From the NCBI GenBank assembly GCA_030549775.1, contig CM060175.1, positions 8,122,564 to 8,186,563 on the forward strand: a stretch of DNA of 64,000 nucleotides. The letters run 5' to 3'. A program made the position numbers and the translations under genes. The notes below the pieces were generated by a model. The model saw only the letters and a program-made list of their open reading frames with translations, did not search any database and was not told the origin of the DNA. This document shows positions 12,665-25,519 of this stretch, piece after piece. The stretch comes from Tamarix chinensis. Lineage: Eukaryota; Streptophyta; Magnoliopsida; Caryophyllales; Tamaricaceae. Numbering within the stretch: position 1 is the first letter of the stretch; each line of letters starts with the position of its first letter.

Positions 12665-14115
12665 CAAGTTGTTAGCTCTTATTATTGTTATTTTCTTAGT
12701 TGTTATTGTGCACGAGTTAAGATTCTATATCTTTAGGTGTCTTAGAGGATAACTTTGTTTTAGGATTGGATGTTGAGGTGGTTTTTATGGATCGGTTAGC
12801 TATTTGTGTGGCTAATTTAGATTATTGTTAGAGTGCTGAAACTATTGCTAGTATACACTATAATGGAATTGATTTACTTGGTAGATTTTAGAAGATGAGT
12901 TAGCCTTATCCCTATAACTCTGATGTTGCTAAGTGTTGATCATATGTTATTACATGTGGCACATTTATTATTTACATGGTGTACGTAACGATATGTAAGT
13001 TAATATCACATGGTGTAGAATATATGTAATTGAATCTCTAACCTTGTGGTTGCATGTAATTTATGTGATATGTTAGCATTATCTTATATATGCCAACTTC
13101 TATGCATTTCATGAATCCTTTATATAATTAGTGTAGGGATGGTTTACTCAAATATTGATTTTATTGATGCTACTTTTGTTATTTGGTTAATATAATGAAC
13201 TCGGGTTTTCTTTAAGGGAGCAGGTTTGTATAAGATTGATTTTATCCCATGAATGGCTTCACATAGGCTTGGATTAGTGTTTAGGACTATTTGGTGTAGT
13301 TTCCCTTATTAGTATTTAATTTATTTAACTATTTTATGAATACTTTGCATTGAGTGTATGACTCATAAAGTACTTTATGTCATCTTTGTTGTTCTTTTCA
13401 TATTCTCATTAAAGTTATAAATAGTTTTGTAGCCAACTTTACATTAAACAAAAGTTAAGTGTTGAACATGCCTCTCGTTGGGGTTGTTTATGTGATCCGA
13501 TATTTGATGAAATAATCTAATATCTGAATTGCTTTGATTTGAAAAATCAAATAACCCATTCGATTAACAAAAAGTAAAATAAATATGATATCCAATCTGC
13601 AAATACAAATAATATCTAGTTTATTAAATTATATACATATAAGCATATATATTCTAAAAATTAGTTATTATTAGTAAGCTTTATACTTTTTGATTAATAT
13701 TTTCATTAAATATTTAAATATTATTAGTAATGTAGAATTACTAATTGAATATAATGTAATTTAAGGTTTGAATAAAATCATTATATCATATTGGTTTAAG
13801 TTGGATGGGTTTATTATCTTTTGACTGAAGAATTTTTGTATCTAATATTTCTTATTTGTGATCTGTTTGAAAGTTATGGATATCCGATGGATTATATGTT
13901 ATCTTATTCAAAGTTTTAGATATCCAAAGTTTTTTTAAATATCCAATCTTTTGATTATTTGATCATTAGATATCTAAAACACCGGATATCCAATAGATGA
14001 ATACCCTTACCTCTTCCTATATTAAAAGTGGTAGTGAAACCCCTTATTTACTATTTTAGCTCCCCCATATGTTTAAGAAAATTAAATTTTATGATTATAA
14101 AAAAATGGAGATGTT
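12665..14115 (+). mobile_element. 3' part of a further Tekay-type LTR, carrying a MITE
   Basis: The phrase AGGACTATTTGGTG near 13280 corresponds to AGGACTATCTGGTG near 5000 in the solo LTR. The segment ends AAAAAATGGAGATGTTACA at 14115, a typical LTR end. The usual end box is interrupted by the MITE at 13478-14009. No coding sequence is visible. Confidence 0.55.
13478..14009. mobile_element. hAT-like MITE, about 530 bp
   Basis: The left end TTGGGGTTGTTTATGTG and the right end read backwards (TAAGGGTATTCATCTA) are imperfect terminal inverted repeats. The interior repeats GATATCC/GGATATC words, typical of plant hAT-derived MITEs that start (T/C)AGGGGTGT. Possible eight-base target duplications share only CCTCT. 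It carries no transposase. Confidence 0.5.
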
Positions 14116-14740
14116 ACATATGGTTTCTTAATCAACCAAGGTTTTTGGAAAAAAGGGTATTACACTTATACGCTTCAATATTTTATGAAAATTCTTTATA
14201 TATAGTTAGGCCCTACAAGATACAGATACATCACCTAGGTTATATTATCCAAATGGATCTTCCATAGTGCATGACAAGTTTTAAGGGGCCATAGGTCCAC
14301 ATATTCATATTTTATTTTTTTCTGATAAGACCTTGCACTTCCGAAAATAGGTTAGGGCATAGTTTGACACAACAATCAATAAGTCAAATTAATAAAATAA
14401 ACGAAGTGAAAAAAATACTATGTAGGTTTAGCACAATTAACCAATGGGAAAAATTATTAGAAGGGGGATGAATTAAGTATTTAAGTTTTTTCACAATTAA
14501 TCAATACTTTGAAGATACTAATGTCAACTTCTTGCTTTTGGTGAAAAACTCAATATTGAGTTCCTACATAATAGTTATTATGCTGGAAAAAAACCTTCTA
14601 TTTTGATTCTCACATGGTGAGTTTGCTATTTGTATAGATCAATTTCCCATGAGAATAAACAAGAAATAAATATGACACACAATATTATTTGGTTCCTTTG
14701 CTTAAAAAATACTCATCTATTAAACACCATACATTCAAGG
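14116..14740. other. AT-rich interval without a recognised feature
   Basis: No gene, RNA or convincing repeat boundary is seen. The short open frames lack coding character. It lies between two LTR ends facing each other and is probably decayed retroelement DNA. Confidence 0.4.
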
Positions 14741-15260
14741 TGTAACACCCCAATTTTCACAACAAAACATTTATTTTTAAACTTAGTTTTGTGGAAGTCA
14801 AATACAAAAACTTAGGTATTACCTCCACGCTTATTATAGGTTTGGAATTCCATATCACTCACTAAAGGAAAGGCTAAAACTTTTATCAACTTAAGAGGAA
14901 TATGTACATGAGGAGAAGCGGGAATAAAAATAAAATAGATAAGAAAGGTTTTTGAGGAGATCAACTCCTTAAAAATGTAACACAACCAAAGGTGGAACAA
15001 AAAAAATGAGGGAACATGGGACATAAGAGTCCAAAAAATATTATGACTACAAAACATCCACAAAGATAAATATCGAATAACACTCACTCAAGTCTTATCC
15101 CAAGGCTACTACTCAATAATTGACACAACATTATAAGTTTTCTCATCATCATTGAGTAGCTACCATAGGTCATCTACAAAGTGTAGTATCTATACGCTGA
15201 TGTATTGAGTAAGGTCTCCCTTATAGAGGTAAAATAAGATTTTATAATGGAACTATACTT
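14741..15260 (-). mobile_element. 3' end of a Tekay-type LTR, reverse orientation
   Basis: On the plus strand it begins TGTAACACCCC, the reverse complement of an LTR end. About 80 bases in it has GGTATTACCTCCACGC, the reverse of the GGTAACACC box. The words near 15190 (ACGCTGATGTATTGAGTAAGG) match those near 27390 in the reverse LTR there. Only about 0.5 kb is recognisable. Confidence 0.6.
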
Positions 15261-15269
15261 ACGTTAGTT

Positions 15270-15480
15270 CCTTCTAGTAGTTTTATTTCCTTTGAATATT
15301 TTTCTAAATATTCCATTTATAAATCCAAATTATTCCTCACCTAAACTAAGCATTTCCTCCTCACTGGCTGTCTTAAGTGCCAGGCCTTTCTCTGTATAGT
15401 TAAAGTAAGTGATCTCTTCATAAGATGTTAGTGAACTTGTAAGTGTTTCTAGTGAATAGTCAAATAAATCCTTAAACCAC
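15270..15480 (-). pseudogene. Fragment of a copia-type gag (UBN2-like)
   Basis: The reverse strand reads LTSSLTSYEEITYFNYTEKGLALKTASEEE in short pieces. This resembles the part of SIRE/copia gag just before the zinc knuckle, where plant elements read 'L-T-x-E-(M/L)...KKGIALK'. It is about 70 codons long with stops on both sides. It is an inverted relic unrelated to the plus-strand SIRE copy at 36450. Confidence 0.4.
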
Positions 15481-15510
15481 TAGATAGTATTCATGTTCAC
15501 ATGAAATTCA

Positions 15511-18500
15511 TTGTAATACTCCACTTTTAAGGCCTTTAAAATTTATTTAATTATGGTTTAAATATATGTTAAAAGTTTGGTTTAAAAGAGGGTTTAGAAA
15601 GGATTTGAGAAAATGGGGAAATTTGATTTTTGGGATATCAATCAATTGGTTAGGTGTAACCGATCAATTAGTGTGTGCCTTAAAAAGAGATTTTGAAGAT
15701 GGATGAACTAATTAATCGGTCCTTGGGATCGATGGTTCGATTGACTTGATTGGTTTTCGAGCTCAAACAAATTCAATTTTTTTTTCTAACAACCGATAAA
15801 CTCTATGATTCTTATATAGTTTGGTTTATAAATCATTTTTAGAGGGATTATAAAACCATTTTAACTTGGATTAAAAGGCTTGTATCAAATTTGAAAGATA
15901 AATCCTCATAAAGGGGTTTTTGGTGATTTTACATACCTTCTTCCTTTTTTTCTCTTCTAGGGCCTTATCTTCCAAGCAGGTGTGGTGCATAATGTCTTTG
16001 GCGTGGATGAGATCTTGTCCATTTCTACTTTTTATGTTCCATTATTTTCTATTCTCATGCTATTACTTTTGATCATTGGTTTCTAAGACACCCTTGTCCT
16101 TATCATTTTCAACTCATAGATAAAGTTGACTCTTTTTCTTCTAATGAGTCCCAATTAGTCTAATTTCTGGCTTTAACATAGCGTTTCATAATATATACCC
16201 CTTACCCCTTCATTCCTATAGAACTTAAGTATTGTGGTTGATTCTCTCTCTCCCCTAGTTTTTCTATCCTCTAAGACTTAATATTTTCTTATCTTACCTT
16301 CACTTTTCTTGTTTCCTTTATTTTATTCTAGTCCTCTCTCTAATTCTCTTTTTCTTTCTAAAACAAAAGGAGGAATATATTAAGTAGAGAGTTGAATATT
16401 TAGTTAATTCTCCTCTTGACATCTTTAGTTTTGGGAAGAGGTGGTTATATCTTGGTTTTCCCTCTTTGTACTTGAGTTTTGATCCAAATGATTCTATTAT
16501 ACAATGGGCTTTTCTAAGTATTTAACTTTTTGTTTTTGAATGATGAACAAGAAGGGCAAGAGCTTGTAGTCTTAATATCGAGTTCACTCTTTTTCACCTA
16601 TTTTGCTAGCTCGAATATTAAGTCAATCATTACCACTTCTCGTGAATGTGAATGGTTGCTTGGATGATTTGTGTGCTAGCTTTTACTCTATAGAAATATA
16701 TAGAAAAAACATGACTATTGCGTGTATTTTGGTACATAATCATGTTTCATGTTGTATCATGCTAGATTGAGTAGAAAAGCATTACAATAAGGTGTTTATG
16801 TGAGCATGAAGGCTTGATCTCTTGATTTCTAGAGTGGTTGAGTGTTACTACTTTAATGTGAAGAATATTAAATAGTATGTGCTTGAAGCATGAGAAGCAT
16901 GTATGGATTGCTCAATTCCTTTTCCTATGCATTGAACTATTTAGAGCATGCTTATTTTTAAGCAAGATTAGGTCTCTTATATGATAGATCTTGTTAAGAG
17001 TGGTTGAAATCATGTTTTTATGTTTATTATTGAAAGTTTGGTATGTTGGAAAGAATGGTTGATGTGTTGGAAGTTTTTAAGAAGGCATATGGACCTTGGT
17101 TGTGTGTGAAATGCATTATTTTAGCTATTTTCACCCAAATCTATTGATTGGCTTATAAGACCAGTCTATCATTTAATGTGGTTCTCCGAGTGATTTTAGT
17201 CTCAACCTAAACACATTGATAGGTTTAGGTATAGAAATCAACCAATTCGTACAACAAACAATCAATTAAGTTAACCATTCAACTATTTCTTACGCAATAC
17301 ATGTGTGTGATAACTCATAAACCAATTGACATTTATCAACTAATTTTAGTTAGTTTCCACCTCTTTATTACAATATGGTTTTATGATATCTTAGGCCTAT
17401 ATATATGTGTTGTTTATGATCTTGGGTGCTAAGATATATAATTTGGCCTATAATCATCTAACCTAAATGATGGTATAGTTGTTGTTGGTTGATCTTAGTT
17501 TAACCTTTGAATAAATGGATAGCTAATCAATTAATAATGATTTTCCTTGAATATTAAAGAATTAATGATCTAAATGGTTTGGAACAAATAATGTGGAAAT
17601 TGGTTGGTCTTTTGTTGACTTACACCCGACTTAGATTCCTTAACCTCAAAAAATTAATCTTTCATTTTAGATGGTTAATAATAGTTTAATATTGGAATCA
17701 TGGTTAAATATTTAAGTTGAAACTTGGTGATACAATGGATTCGTTGGCTTGTATGGACATCTTGAGTAGTTATTAATGAGTGGATCATGATAAAGTGTGA
17801 TGATAATGGCTTAATGCCAAACATTGAAAATAAATATTTGTGTATAAGTAAACGTGTAGCTTAATGACTTATATTGGGCTGTATGGAATCCTTATGGTTT
17901 GATCATTCTAGATCCTTGATTAACCTCTTTGGTCTAAAGACATATTAATCTTATGTAATATGGTTATAAGTGATTTATGGATAGTTGATTTATAATGGGT
18001 TAAGTGGATCATTATGAATTAAAATGGTGTGTTATGGCCTTAATGTGTTTGATACTAACACCTCATCAAAACATTAGACACCTTAAAGAGAAATGAGCAT
18101 TTTGATGGGTCTAAATTATATGATCATTGATTAACTATTATTGGTTGGTTCGCTTTGACTACTTCTTATCATCATGTTTTTCAAGTGGGGCTTGTGAGGT
18201 CTCAATGCATTTTCTACTCTAGATATCAATAATATACTAGAGGGTATTAATACTAAAAGATTGGTTACTTAGACGGGTTCATCTGGAATTAGCCAGACTT
18301 TATGTCCATTAATGGTTACTTTGCTTCAGCCAAATTTTGTCCTTTTATTTGAATGGTTTCTATGGGTATTGAGAGACAACGGGGGATAGTCCATCCCATT
18401 ACTCATGATTTGAATACATGAAATTATGTGGCCACATTAGAGGAATATAATAATTAGTTTGGTTTATGTATGAGCTATAGACTTGGTTGTCCTAACATTT

Positions 18501-19020
18501 CCTTATCGTTATGTAAGATTGTTCTAACATTGGTTATACAGCATGTTATCATATCATCTATGGTCATGCATCTTGTTTTTCATATTCCCTGATCACATAT
18601 TTTTGTACCACACATATTACTATATTATCTAGATTATTGGAATCATGATCTCTTTAGCATAGGAGTTGCCTCGCACATATTAAGTATTCTTCGTATCATG
18701 TGAGTCATGTCTTACAAGTATTCATGTGAAAGGAATCACATGTGTTTGCATGCATGCCAAGCATGATCATCATTTGTCCTTTGCTTACATGTTTAGCGTA
18801 TGCTTATCCTAAGTATGATATTTTATGAATTAGCTTAAGAATAGCTTCATAAACATGAATCATTTATGTTCATCACATATGTACTCTAACAAATGATGGA
18901 TTCAACAAATTCTTGTATGTATGTTAATTTATGTCTATTGTATGAGCATGTTATGTATGCTTGAGATTATATGTGCCATGAGCTTTCATGATAAGGTTGT
19001 TATGGTGTAATTATTATGTT
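15511..19020 (+). mobile_element. Tekay-type LTR fragment carrying ACCGATCGACTGG-type motifs
   Basis: It begins TGTAATACTCC. The block at about 18218-18420 (TTAATACTAAAAGATTGGTTACTTAGACGG and onward) aligns with 42602-42770 in the LTR starting at 40303, so both belong to one subfamily. Clusters of the motif lie at about 15640-15760 and 17150-17345, matching the spacing in the other copy. The expected 3' end is not found. The match fades near 19020. Confidence 0.6.
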
Positions 19021-20223
19021 CATACTAGGGGTACTCAAAGGGTTGATAATCCATGTTGTATATAACCCAACACATAAATATAGAAGTATGGATTTTGATG
19101 GGTTGTGTTAGCATTTTGCAATGTTTTATATGGGTCAACCCATGGTGGGTTATAAACTAATATGGGTTAGTATGGTTTAACTCATGGATTGTCATGATTT
19201 ATCATTGGTTGGTCATTTTTATCTTTATTATACCAAAATCACTACCATTAAAACCCTACAACCAAACCCTAGATGGACTCTCCCCTCCTTACCTAGATGA
19301 ACTAGGTCTGAGCTTGCCCAGATTCGATCAACGTGGTTCATCCCCAATATAATTCTACTAGGGCCCACACCTATCTAAGTGTAATTCTCCCAGACCCACC
19401 CAATCTTAACTCCTTTGGGCCCACACTACTAATCTCAACCCCTCCTGACTCTACCTAACTAGACTCCACCTAGGTCCGCCTTGACCCCACTTTGCTCGAG
19501 TTTTCCGCCACCTTACCCTAACTCTACCATCACCAACCCTCAACCAACCTAGCTCAGAACCACTTGTTACACTTTGACTTCACTCAAGCTAACCCCTCGA
19601 TTAAAATTAGCCTAGGCTTACCTACCTTAACCCAAATCAATCTTGCCCACTTACCCCAACTAGACTTCACCCGAGCTCACAAGCTAGACCCATATATTCC
19701 CCTACCAAACCCACCCAACCTTAGCCTGCCCCCAACCCAAACCTTTCCAACCTTATTCCATCTCAACCCTAATTCTCTAATCCTACTTTACCTCTTTCCT
19801 ACTCCGCTCTAGCTTGTCTTGACTTGACTCCACCGAGTCCTTATTTCCACATAATTGGTTGAGCCTACATACTCCTAAATCTACAAAGCTTTCATGTCAC
19901 AACTAGACTCCTCTCGGATTGCCTTAGTTTGATCTATCCCAACCTAACTTCTTTCAAATTGGTTGGGACATGGTTGCACTAGTCGAGTGTTGTTATGATT
20001 ATAGTGGTGATGCTAACATGAGATTTTTATATTAAAAAATTAAAAAGGTGGAGATAGTGGTGAAGCAATAAAAGATAAAAGGAAAAATAGTGATGGTGGT
20101 GGTGAGATTGTGGAGGTGGTGATGGTGAATCAAGGAAAGAAAATGAAAGAACAAAAAAAAGGAATAAGAAGAAGATTAGTGGCAACTATGATGGTGGTGG
20201 GTGTAGGTCTTGGTGGAGGAGGT
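19021..20223. repeat. Low-complexity interval: C-rich tract then GGTGGTGAT-rich tract
   Basis: From 19260 to 19840 the strand is rich in CCCACC, CCTAAC and ACTC words with little G. From 20040 to 20225 it turns G-rich with GGTGGTGATGGTG runs. An open frame over 19564-19812 has a Pro/Leu/Asn composition with no recognised domain, and I do not call it a gene. The start TAGGGGTACTCAAAGGG near 19026 looks like a hAT MITE end, but no partner end was found. Confidence 0.45.
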
Positions 20224-20289
20224 TGTAATACTCCAAAAAATTTCCTAAAAATAAATAACAAAATAATAAATGGAATAAAATATAGGTAC

Positions 20290-20291
<2 letters not shown>

Positions 20292-20320
<29 letters not shown>

Positions 20321-20321
20321 G
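20292..20321 (+). repeat. (ATA)n microsatellite
   Basis: About ten uninterrupted trinucleotide units just after a TGTAATACTCC sequence that resembles an LTR start. Confidence 0.9.
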
Positions 20322-20329
20322 TTAGATTT

Positions 20330-22864
20330 AAAATTTATTGTTTAGTTATTCTGAAGCCTTATTTTAATTATTTAGCCTAAAATAAATTATAAGTAAATAT
20401 AATAAGGCATACTCATCACATGAACCTAAAACATAAGCCAAACATGTCCAACATTATCTCAAGATACTAAAGGGCGCCTTAGGAATCTCTATTATTTATC
20501 TCCTAATTATTTATCATGATCTTAACAAGGATGAAAGTAGGACGGAAACTCCCACCACTAATATACGTACGTGCCAAGGGCTTATATAGGTATCTTCAAT
20601 ATCCACCATAATTGGACTCACAGGCAAAGGGCATATACTAAATTGTGGGTTTGTGACACCCACCACAACTATCACTAATGACAAGGGGCACATAACAAGA
20701 TCATAACATCCACCATACTTATATTCTTAAGTTAGAGGACCCTTAGTAACCAAGGTAACCTAACCCTAAGTATGCATAATCAACAAAGTTACCTACTATT
20801 CCTTAATCTAATACCAATTCCTTATGTCCAAATATTCAAAGCTGAACAAAAATATAAGGGTGAGTATCTAAGGTTTATACACAACACAAGATGGAAGACC
20901 AAGGCCAAATTGATAGTCAAACCATAGGGTCAATCGTACAAAAATCATCCAAGATATTCAAGGGAACTAATAAGTTAGTCCCATAAATTAGCTGACCAGT
21001 TTAGGAACAACAAGAGTAGAGATATCATATAAAACAAACAAACTGGTCGAATAATTAAAAAAAAAAGGCAACCGATTGGTAAATCAGTGGACTAGCTCAT
21101 CCCTAATAGTTGACTGGCTTAAGGTGGAAACCAAAACCATGTTATAACTTAACCAGTAGATTGGTAGGGCATAACCAATTGATTGATGTTTGTCGTATAC
21201 TAATTAACTAGTTTCTCTAGCAAAGCATATATAATGTGCATTTAGATCCAAAATAATTCATAAATCGATCATGCTTTTAATTAGAAAATGCATACAAAAG
21301 TCATACTAAAGATTTATAGATCATGCTTAGAGAACATGATCAACCATCCTCTAATAAAAAATAATAAAACTTATCAAAATATCCAAATGGGCCAACCATG
21401 TTGCCATGCTTCCAATATGCCATACATATCACCAAACCATACTTCATAATCTCATGTTAGGGCATATAATACTTAGAACACATAAATTACCCTTCATACT
21501 CAACTTTATAGAGAGAATGCATAGGTAAATGGACAACACATTATCAAATAAATTAGCCACCACATATTAAGGGATGTTTGATTTACCCTTAAGCAAAAAA
21601 ATATTCTAGCAAAGAAAATCTAGCTTGATGGCAAACCTACCAAGCATTCTCAAATTTTTTTAAGTAAAATTAAGGGAGCTAAAATCAGTATAAGAACTAA
21701 AAATCCAATTAAAACACTAAAATTAGAATATGAGAGTGGAGATTGAAAATCCTCAACTTCAACCCAAAATTCATGAATCTTAAAAAGAGAAAATTTAAGA
21801 TTCTTGAACATTTTCCTTATGTTAACTCATATTTGTTTAAAGAAAATAAATAGGAGCTAAAATAAGGGTTGTGAAGAACAAAGGACATGCCGCATGGTTC
21901 CAACACTCAGAAAATTATAAAGGAATGAAAATAGAGAAAACTAAAGAGATTTGAGTGTGTGAAGGAGAAAATATAAAAGCTAATGGCTTGAGAAACCCCC
22001 TAATGGTTGACATAAATAAAGAGATGGAGGAAGGTAAAGTGTTAATAAGGTAGTGTGCAAGACATAAGTGTAAAGGACTGGTATGACATAAGCGAGGGTG
22101 ATATGGAAGTATCCACAATATACCAAGTCTACACATGCATGCTTGAGGTAGAAGAGAATGGGGAAGAGGGTAGATGAGAAAAATATCTAAAAAATTTCTT
22201 TTGGAATATTTTTATCTAAATAAAATTGAAAAATGATCCAAATAAGTGAAAATAGTCCCAGGGCACCAAAATATGCTTTCTAGCATAGAAAGATCATAAT
22301 AATAAGGCTTACAAACATTTGAAGAATAATAAATGGAATCAAAACTCACACATGATCACACTCAATATTCACCACAAACTCTCGATTCCCTCACATCCCA
22401 ATTATATAACACCTAATAGTCCATCCTTATTGAGTATATTAGTTTATACTCAACCTTAACACTCATATAGTTCACCATATCCTTCAAACTCTTTTGCTCA
22501 AAGAAACATCCTTATTCCCCCATTAGCTTAAGGATATATCATTTCTATAATACCATATCTTTTAAAGCCTGTTTATATGAGAATATTTTGTACAAAATGA
22601 GTTTAAATAAAGTTAGAAAAAAAAATTAACTGGGAGACCATTCAATTAGCTTAGTAAGCTAGTCGACTGGTTAATCTGCTTACGTTTTCAATTCTAATAA
22701 GATTATTGATTAGAAAGCCAAAACCAATCAATTAGTTATACTAAAACTAATTTATTACCTTTTTTGGTGTTGAAACTTGATTCAATTATTGTCAAACCTT
22801 ATAGGTTGGCAATTATGGATTGAACATAGTTTTGGAAGTAGGGATAATATTTTGATTTATGGGT
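20330..22864 (-). mobile_element. Reverse-oriented Tekay-type LTR fragment
   Basis: Motif clusters (for example AACCGATTGG near 21070 and AGTCGACTGG near 22665) lie about 1.5 kb apart. This is the same spacing as in the LTRs at 15511 and 40303, but in the opposite order. The terminal boxes are missing, so both ends are inferred. Repeated phrases with CACCACAACTATCAC near 20660 look like a decayed LTR minisatellite. Confidence 0.5.
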
Positions 22865-24475
22865 TGTTAATCCAATTAATATTTTTTTCTTCATAAAAAT
22901 TTTTATTTTAAAGAGTTAATTGCAAAAGCTAATTTTTTAAAAAAAAATTGAGTGTTACCACCACACTTAATATAAGACAGGTATCCTCTACTATTTTTAT
23001 ACCAAGTGCTAAGGCTAAAACCTTACTCTGCTTAAATTAATAACTCCTCTACCATTCCCAAATCCAGAGGACTTCCACTTTAAATATTAGTATTTTATTT
23101 GGTGATTATAGATATTACATAATATAGAGATAATTTCAATTTCCATACTTTAATTGGTTAAGGAGGAAACAATTCTTTAGTTCACAAATCAACTAATCAC
23201 CCTTAACTAGTGCACTAGTTTTCATGTTGCACGTGTTAGTTTTGGCTTGCATTAGCCAATTAAAGGCGGAACTAGTCTGTTAGTTCACCAGTGGATTGGT
23301 ACCCTCAAACAAAATGATTCGTTTATCTATTTTATTTAATATTATTTGGGCTTTATTATCCCTATACCTACTATCTGGTTTGTAGGACAAGTCAACTAGT
23401 GCCCTAAGATAGTTTTATTGCTTTTATTATGGTTGAATCTATATATATATATATAATCATTTATGCTACCTTTTATGTTAGTTAGCATCTTTATTAACAT
23501 TTAGTTTGGACTTTAGGTTGGCTTGATAATTGGTTTAGCATTGGCATTGGATAACTTAGAAATGATTGGGCTAAAAAGAATTGAGTTGAAGTGATTGTAA
23601 TAAGTGTTTTGGGACCTTACCTTATATGTTTGATCATTTATTTTATCTTTTACTTTATCATTTTGGGTACTTTTTCTTGAATTGATGTTGAAATAATATT
23701 GGATTGTTGTTGATAACACTTAGTGGTTAAATAGGTTTGGGTTGGTTGATTTGCTTGTTGTGTAGGATCTTAGTATCCTTTGAGTAATAATAAAATTAAC
23801 TTTCAATAAGACATTAATTACTTATAAATAAATAATTGAATTTGGAAAGGGATCTCATACCTCTAATAGACCTCTGAGTGCATAATTGGACCTTTGGGTC
23901 AAAGGGTCCATTTCTTCTCTATAGGTATCCCATACACCTTATGGAGGGTATGCGTACTTGAGGACTAGGGTGTTTAAGTTTGGTATGGGTTAGTTTTATG
24001 TCATTTAGCTTCCTTGGAAAGCTTTACCTATAAAGTGAATGACTTGATTTGGCAACACATCCTTGGTGATCATTGCTTTTGATTATATGATGGTATTCTA
24101 ATCAAAATTTGAATTCACCTTTTATTAAATTTAACTTAGAAAAACACCTTAGTACCTCTTAAATAGTCATATTAGGGTTGGCTTCATAAGAGTTTGAGTT
24201 TGAGATATGCCCTCTTAAGTTGGCCCTTTGATAAGGCTTGTTGGTTGTTATCATATGTTGAGCTATTAAACTATGTTTTGTTCTTAAATATTGTAATTGC
24301 ATGGTATCATCATGTTTCTAAGTATGTTTTTAGTTATATTATTATCATGTGCAATGTGAGCATGATACCTATTAGGATGTGTTGTGATTTAGTTAGCACA
24401 AGGAAGTCATACTAATACAATCACTTTTTATATGAGTATGGACACAATATGCAATGACTAAAAGATTTTGAGGAG
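22865..24475 (-). mobile_element. 3' part of a second reverse-oriented Tekay-type LTR
   Basis: Read on the minus strand, the end box GTGTGGTGGTAACAC is followed by ATTAGCTTTTGCAATTAACT, which aligns with the same part of the LTR ending at 12664. The stem-loop at 22964-23008 is present. The LTR runs right until it is broken by the SIRE element at 24476. A TA dinucleotide run lies near 23440. Confidence 0.55.
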
Positions 24476-24787
24476 TGTTGACCGCCTAGATCAATCAATG
24501 TCTTAAACCATATTTTGAGGATAACAAATGTGTTCAATGGGGTTAGCATGCTTGTTCAACTATGCATGAACTATGTTGATCACAAAAATTTCAAAACACA
24601 CTTATCCAAATCAACTCTCAAGTACAACATTTAAAGAGTGACCGAGTTTCAAATCATAAGAGAAGATTATATCAAGTTTACCAAGACTCAAGACCTCAAG
24701 GTGTATATTCCAAGTCTTAGGTTATCTTGTAAATTAATTTGAACATAGCAATTTTGGTTTTAATTTCTTGATATGTTTTAAAATTGT
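24476..24787 (+). mobile_element. Left piece of the SIRE-type 5' LTR
   Basis: It starts TGTTGACCGCC, and its text about 'TTTTGAGGATAACAAA' is typical of SIRE/Maximus LTRs. It is cut at 24787 by the minus-strand copia element and continues at 35128. The five bases before it are AGGAG. The right-hand duplicate is lost with the deleted 3' end of the element. Confidence 0.6.
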
Positions 24788-25488
24788 TTTGGATCGATAC
24801 CAATTCGAAAAAATAAGATCTAATTAGAATCAATTAGAACACACAAGAATTGAGAAGAGAAGAACACTCAAGAACACAGATTGGGGAAACAGATGATATT
24901 ATTGATGTGAAGTAATTGTGATTACAAAGAATCAAAGAAATTCTCATATAAATCACTCAATTCATCAAGGAATTACAAAAGAACTCAATAGGAGAAGAAG
25001 AATGCGTTCGCTCTTCGATTATGGTTCTAATCGCATGGTATTTATACTATATGAAACTGTCATTAGCGAAAACCGAGGCAGAGCAAAAAAAACCAAGAAA
25101 CATGGACCGTGTTAATAAACATGGTACCCCGTGTTTATTTTCTATCTCTCATCCTCTTACAGAAACAGAACACATTTTCTGGATGAAACAACACGCATCG
25201 TATTTCACAAACACGGGCCCCCCGCGTTTCTTTCCAACTTTGATAGTCTTTAGTATTTTGGTCACAATCTTCATATGACCTCCAATCAAGCTGATTCTTG
25301 ATGCGTTGGAAAGCTAACAAAAAGATCTGAAACTTTCATGTTCTACACATTTCCAAATTCTAATTTCTTCAAGGTACAATATTCACATATTTCTAGAATA
25401 GCTCACAATTCTACTCCAAATTCCTCCAAAACACTTCACACACCAATCCAAGCTATTTTACACATCAAATACGAGCCACAAGCTCACA
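24788..25488 (-). mobile_element. 3' LTR of the minus-strand copia element
   Basis: A direct repeat of 34448-35127 with long exact stretches, for example GGATCGATACCAATTC and onward. Read on the minus strand it starts TGTGAGCTTGTGG. Just upstream is AAGGTGAAGAAT (plus 25489-25500), the usual copia polypurine tract. Its far end is TTTTGGATCG where the partner has TGTGGATCG, so one terminus has mutated. Confidence 0.85.
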
Positions 25489-25519
25489 ATTCTTCACCTT
25501 GACGACGTATTTAAAGTAT

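Noticed and set aside
19026..20010. TAGGGGTACTCAAAGGG as the start of a hAT element
   Set aside because: No inverted partner end or target duplication could be found.
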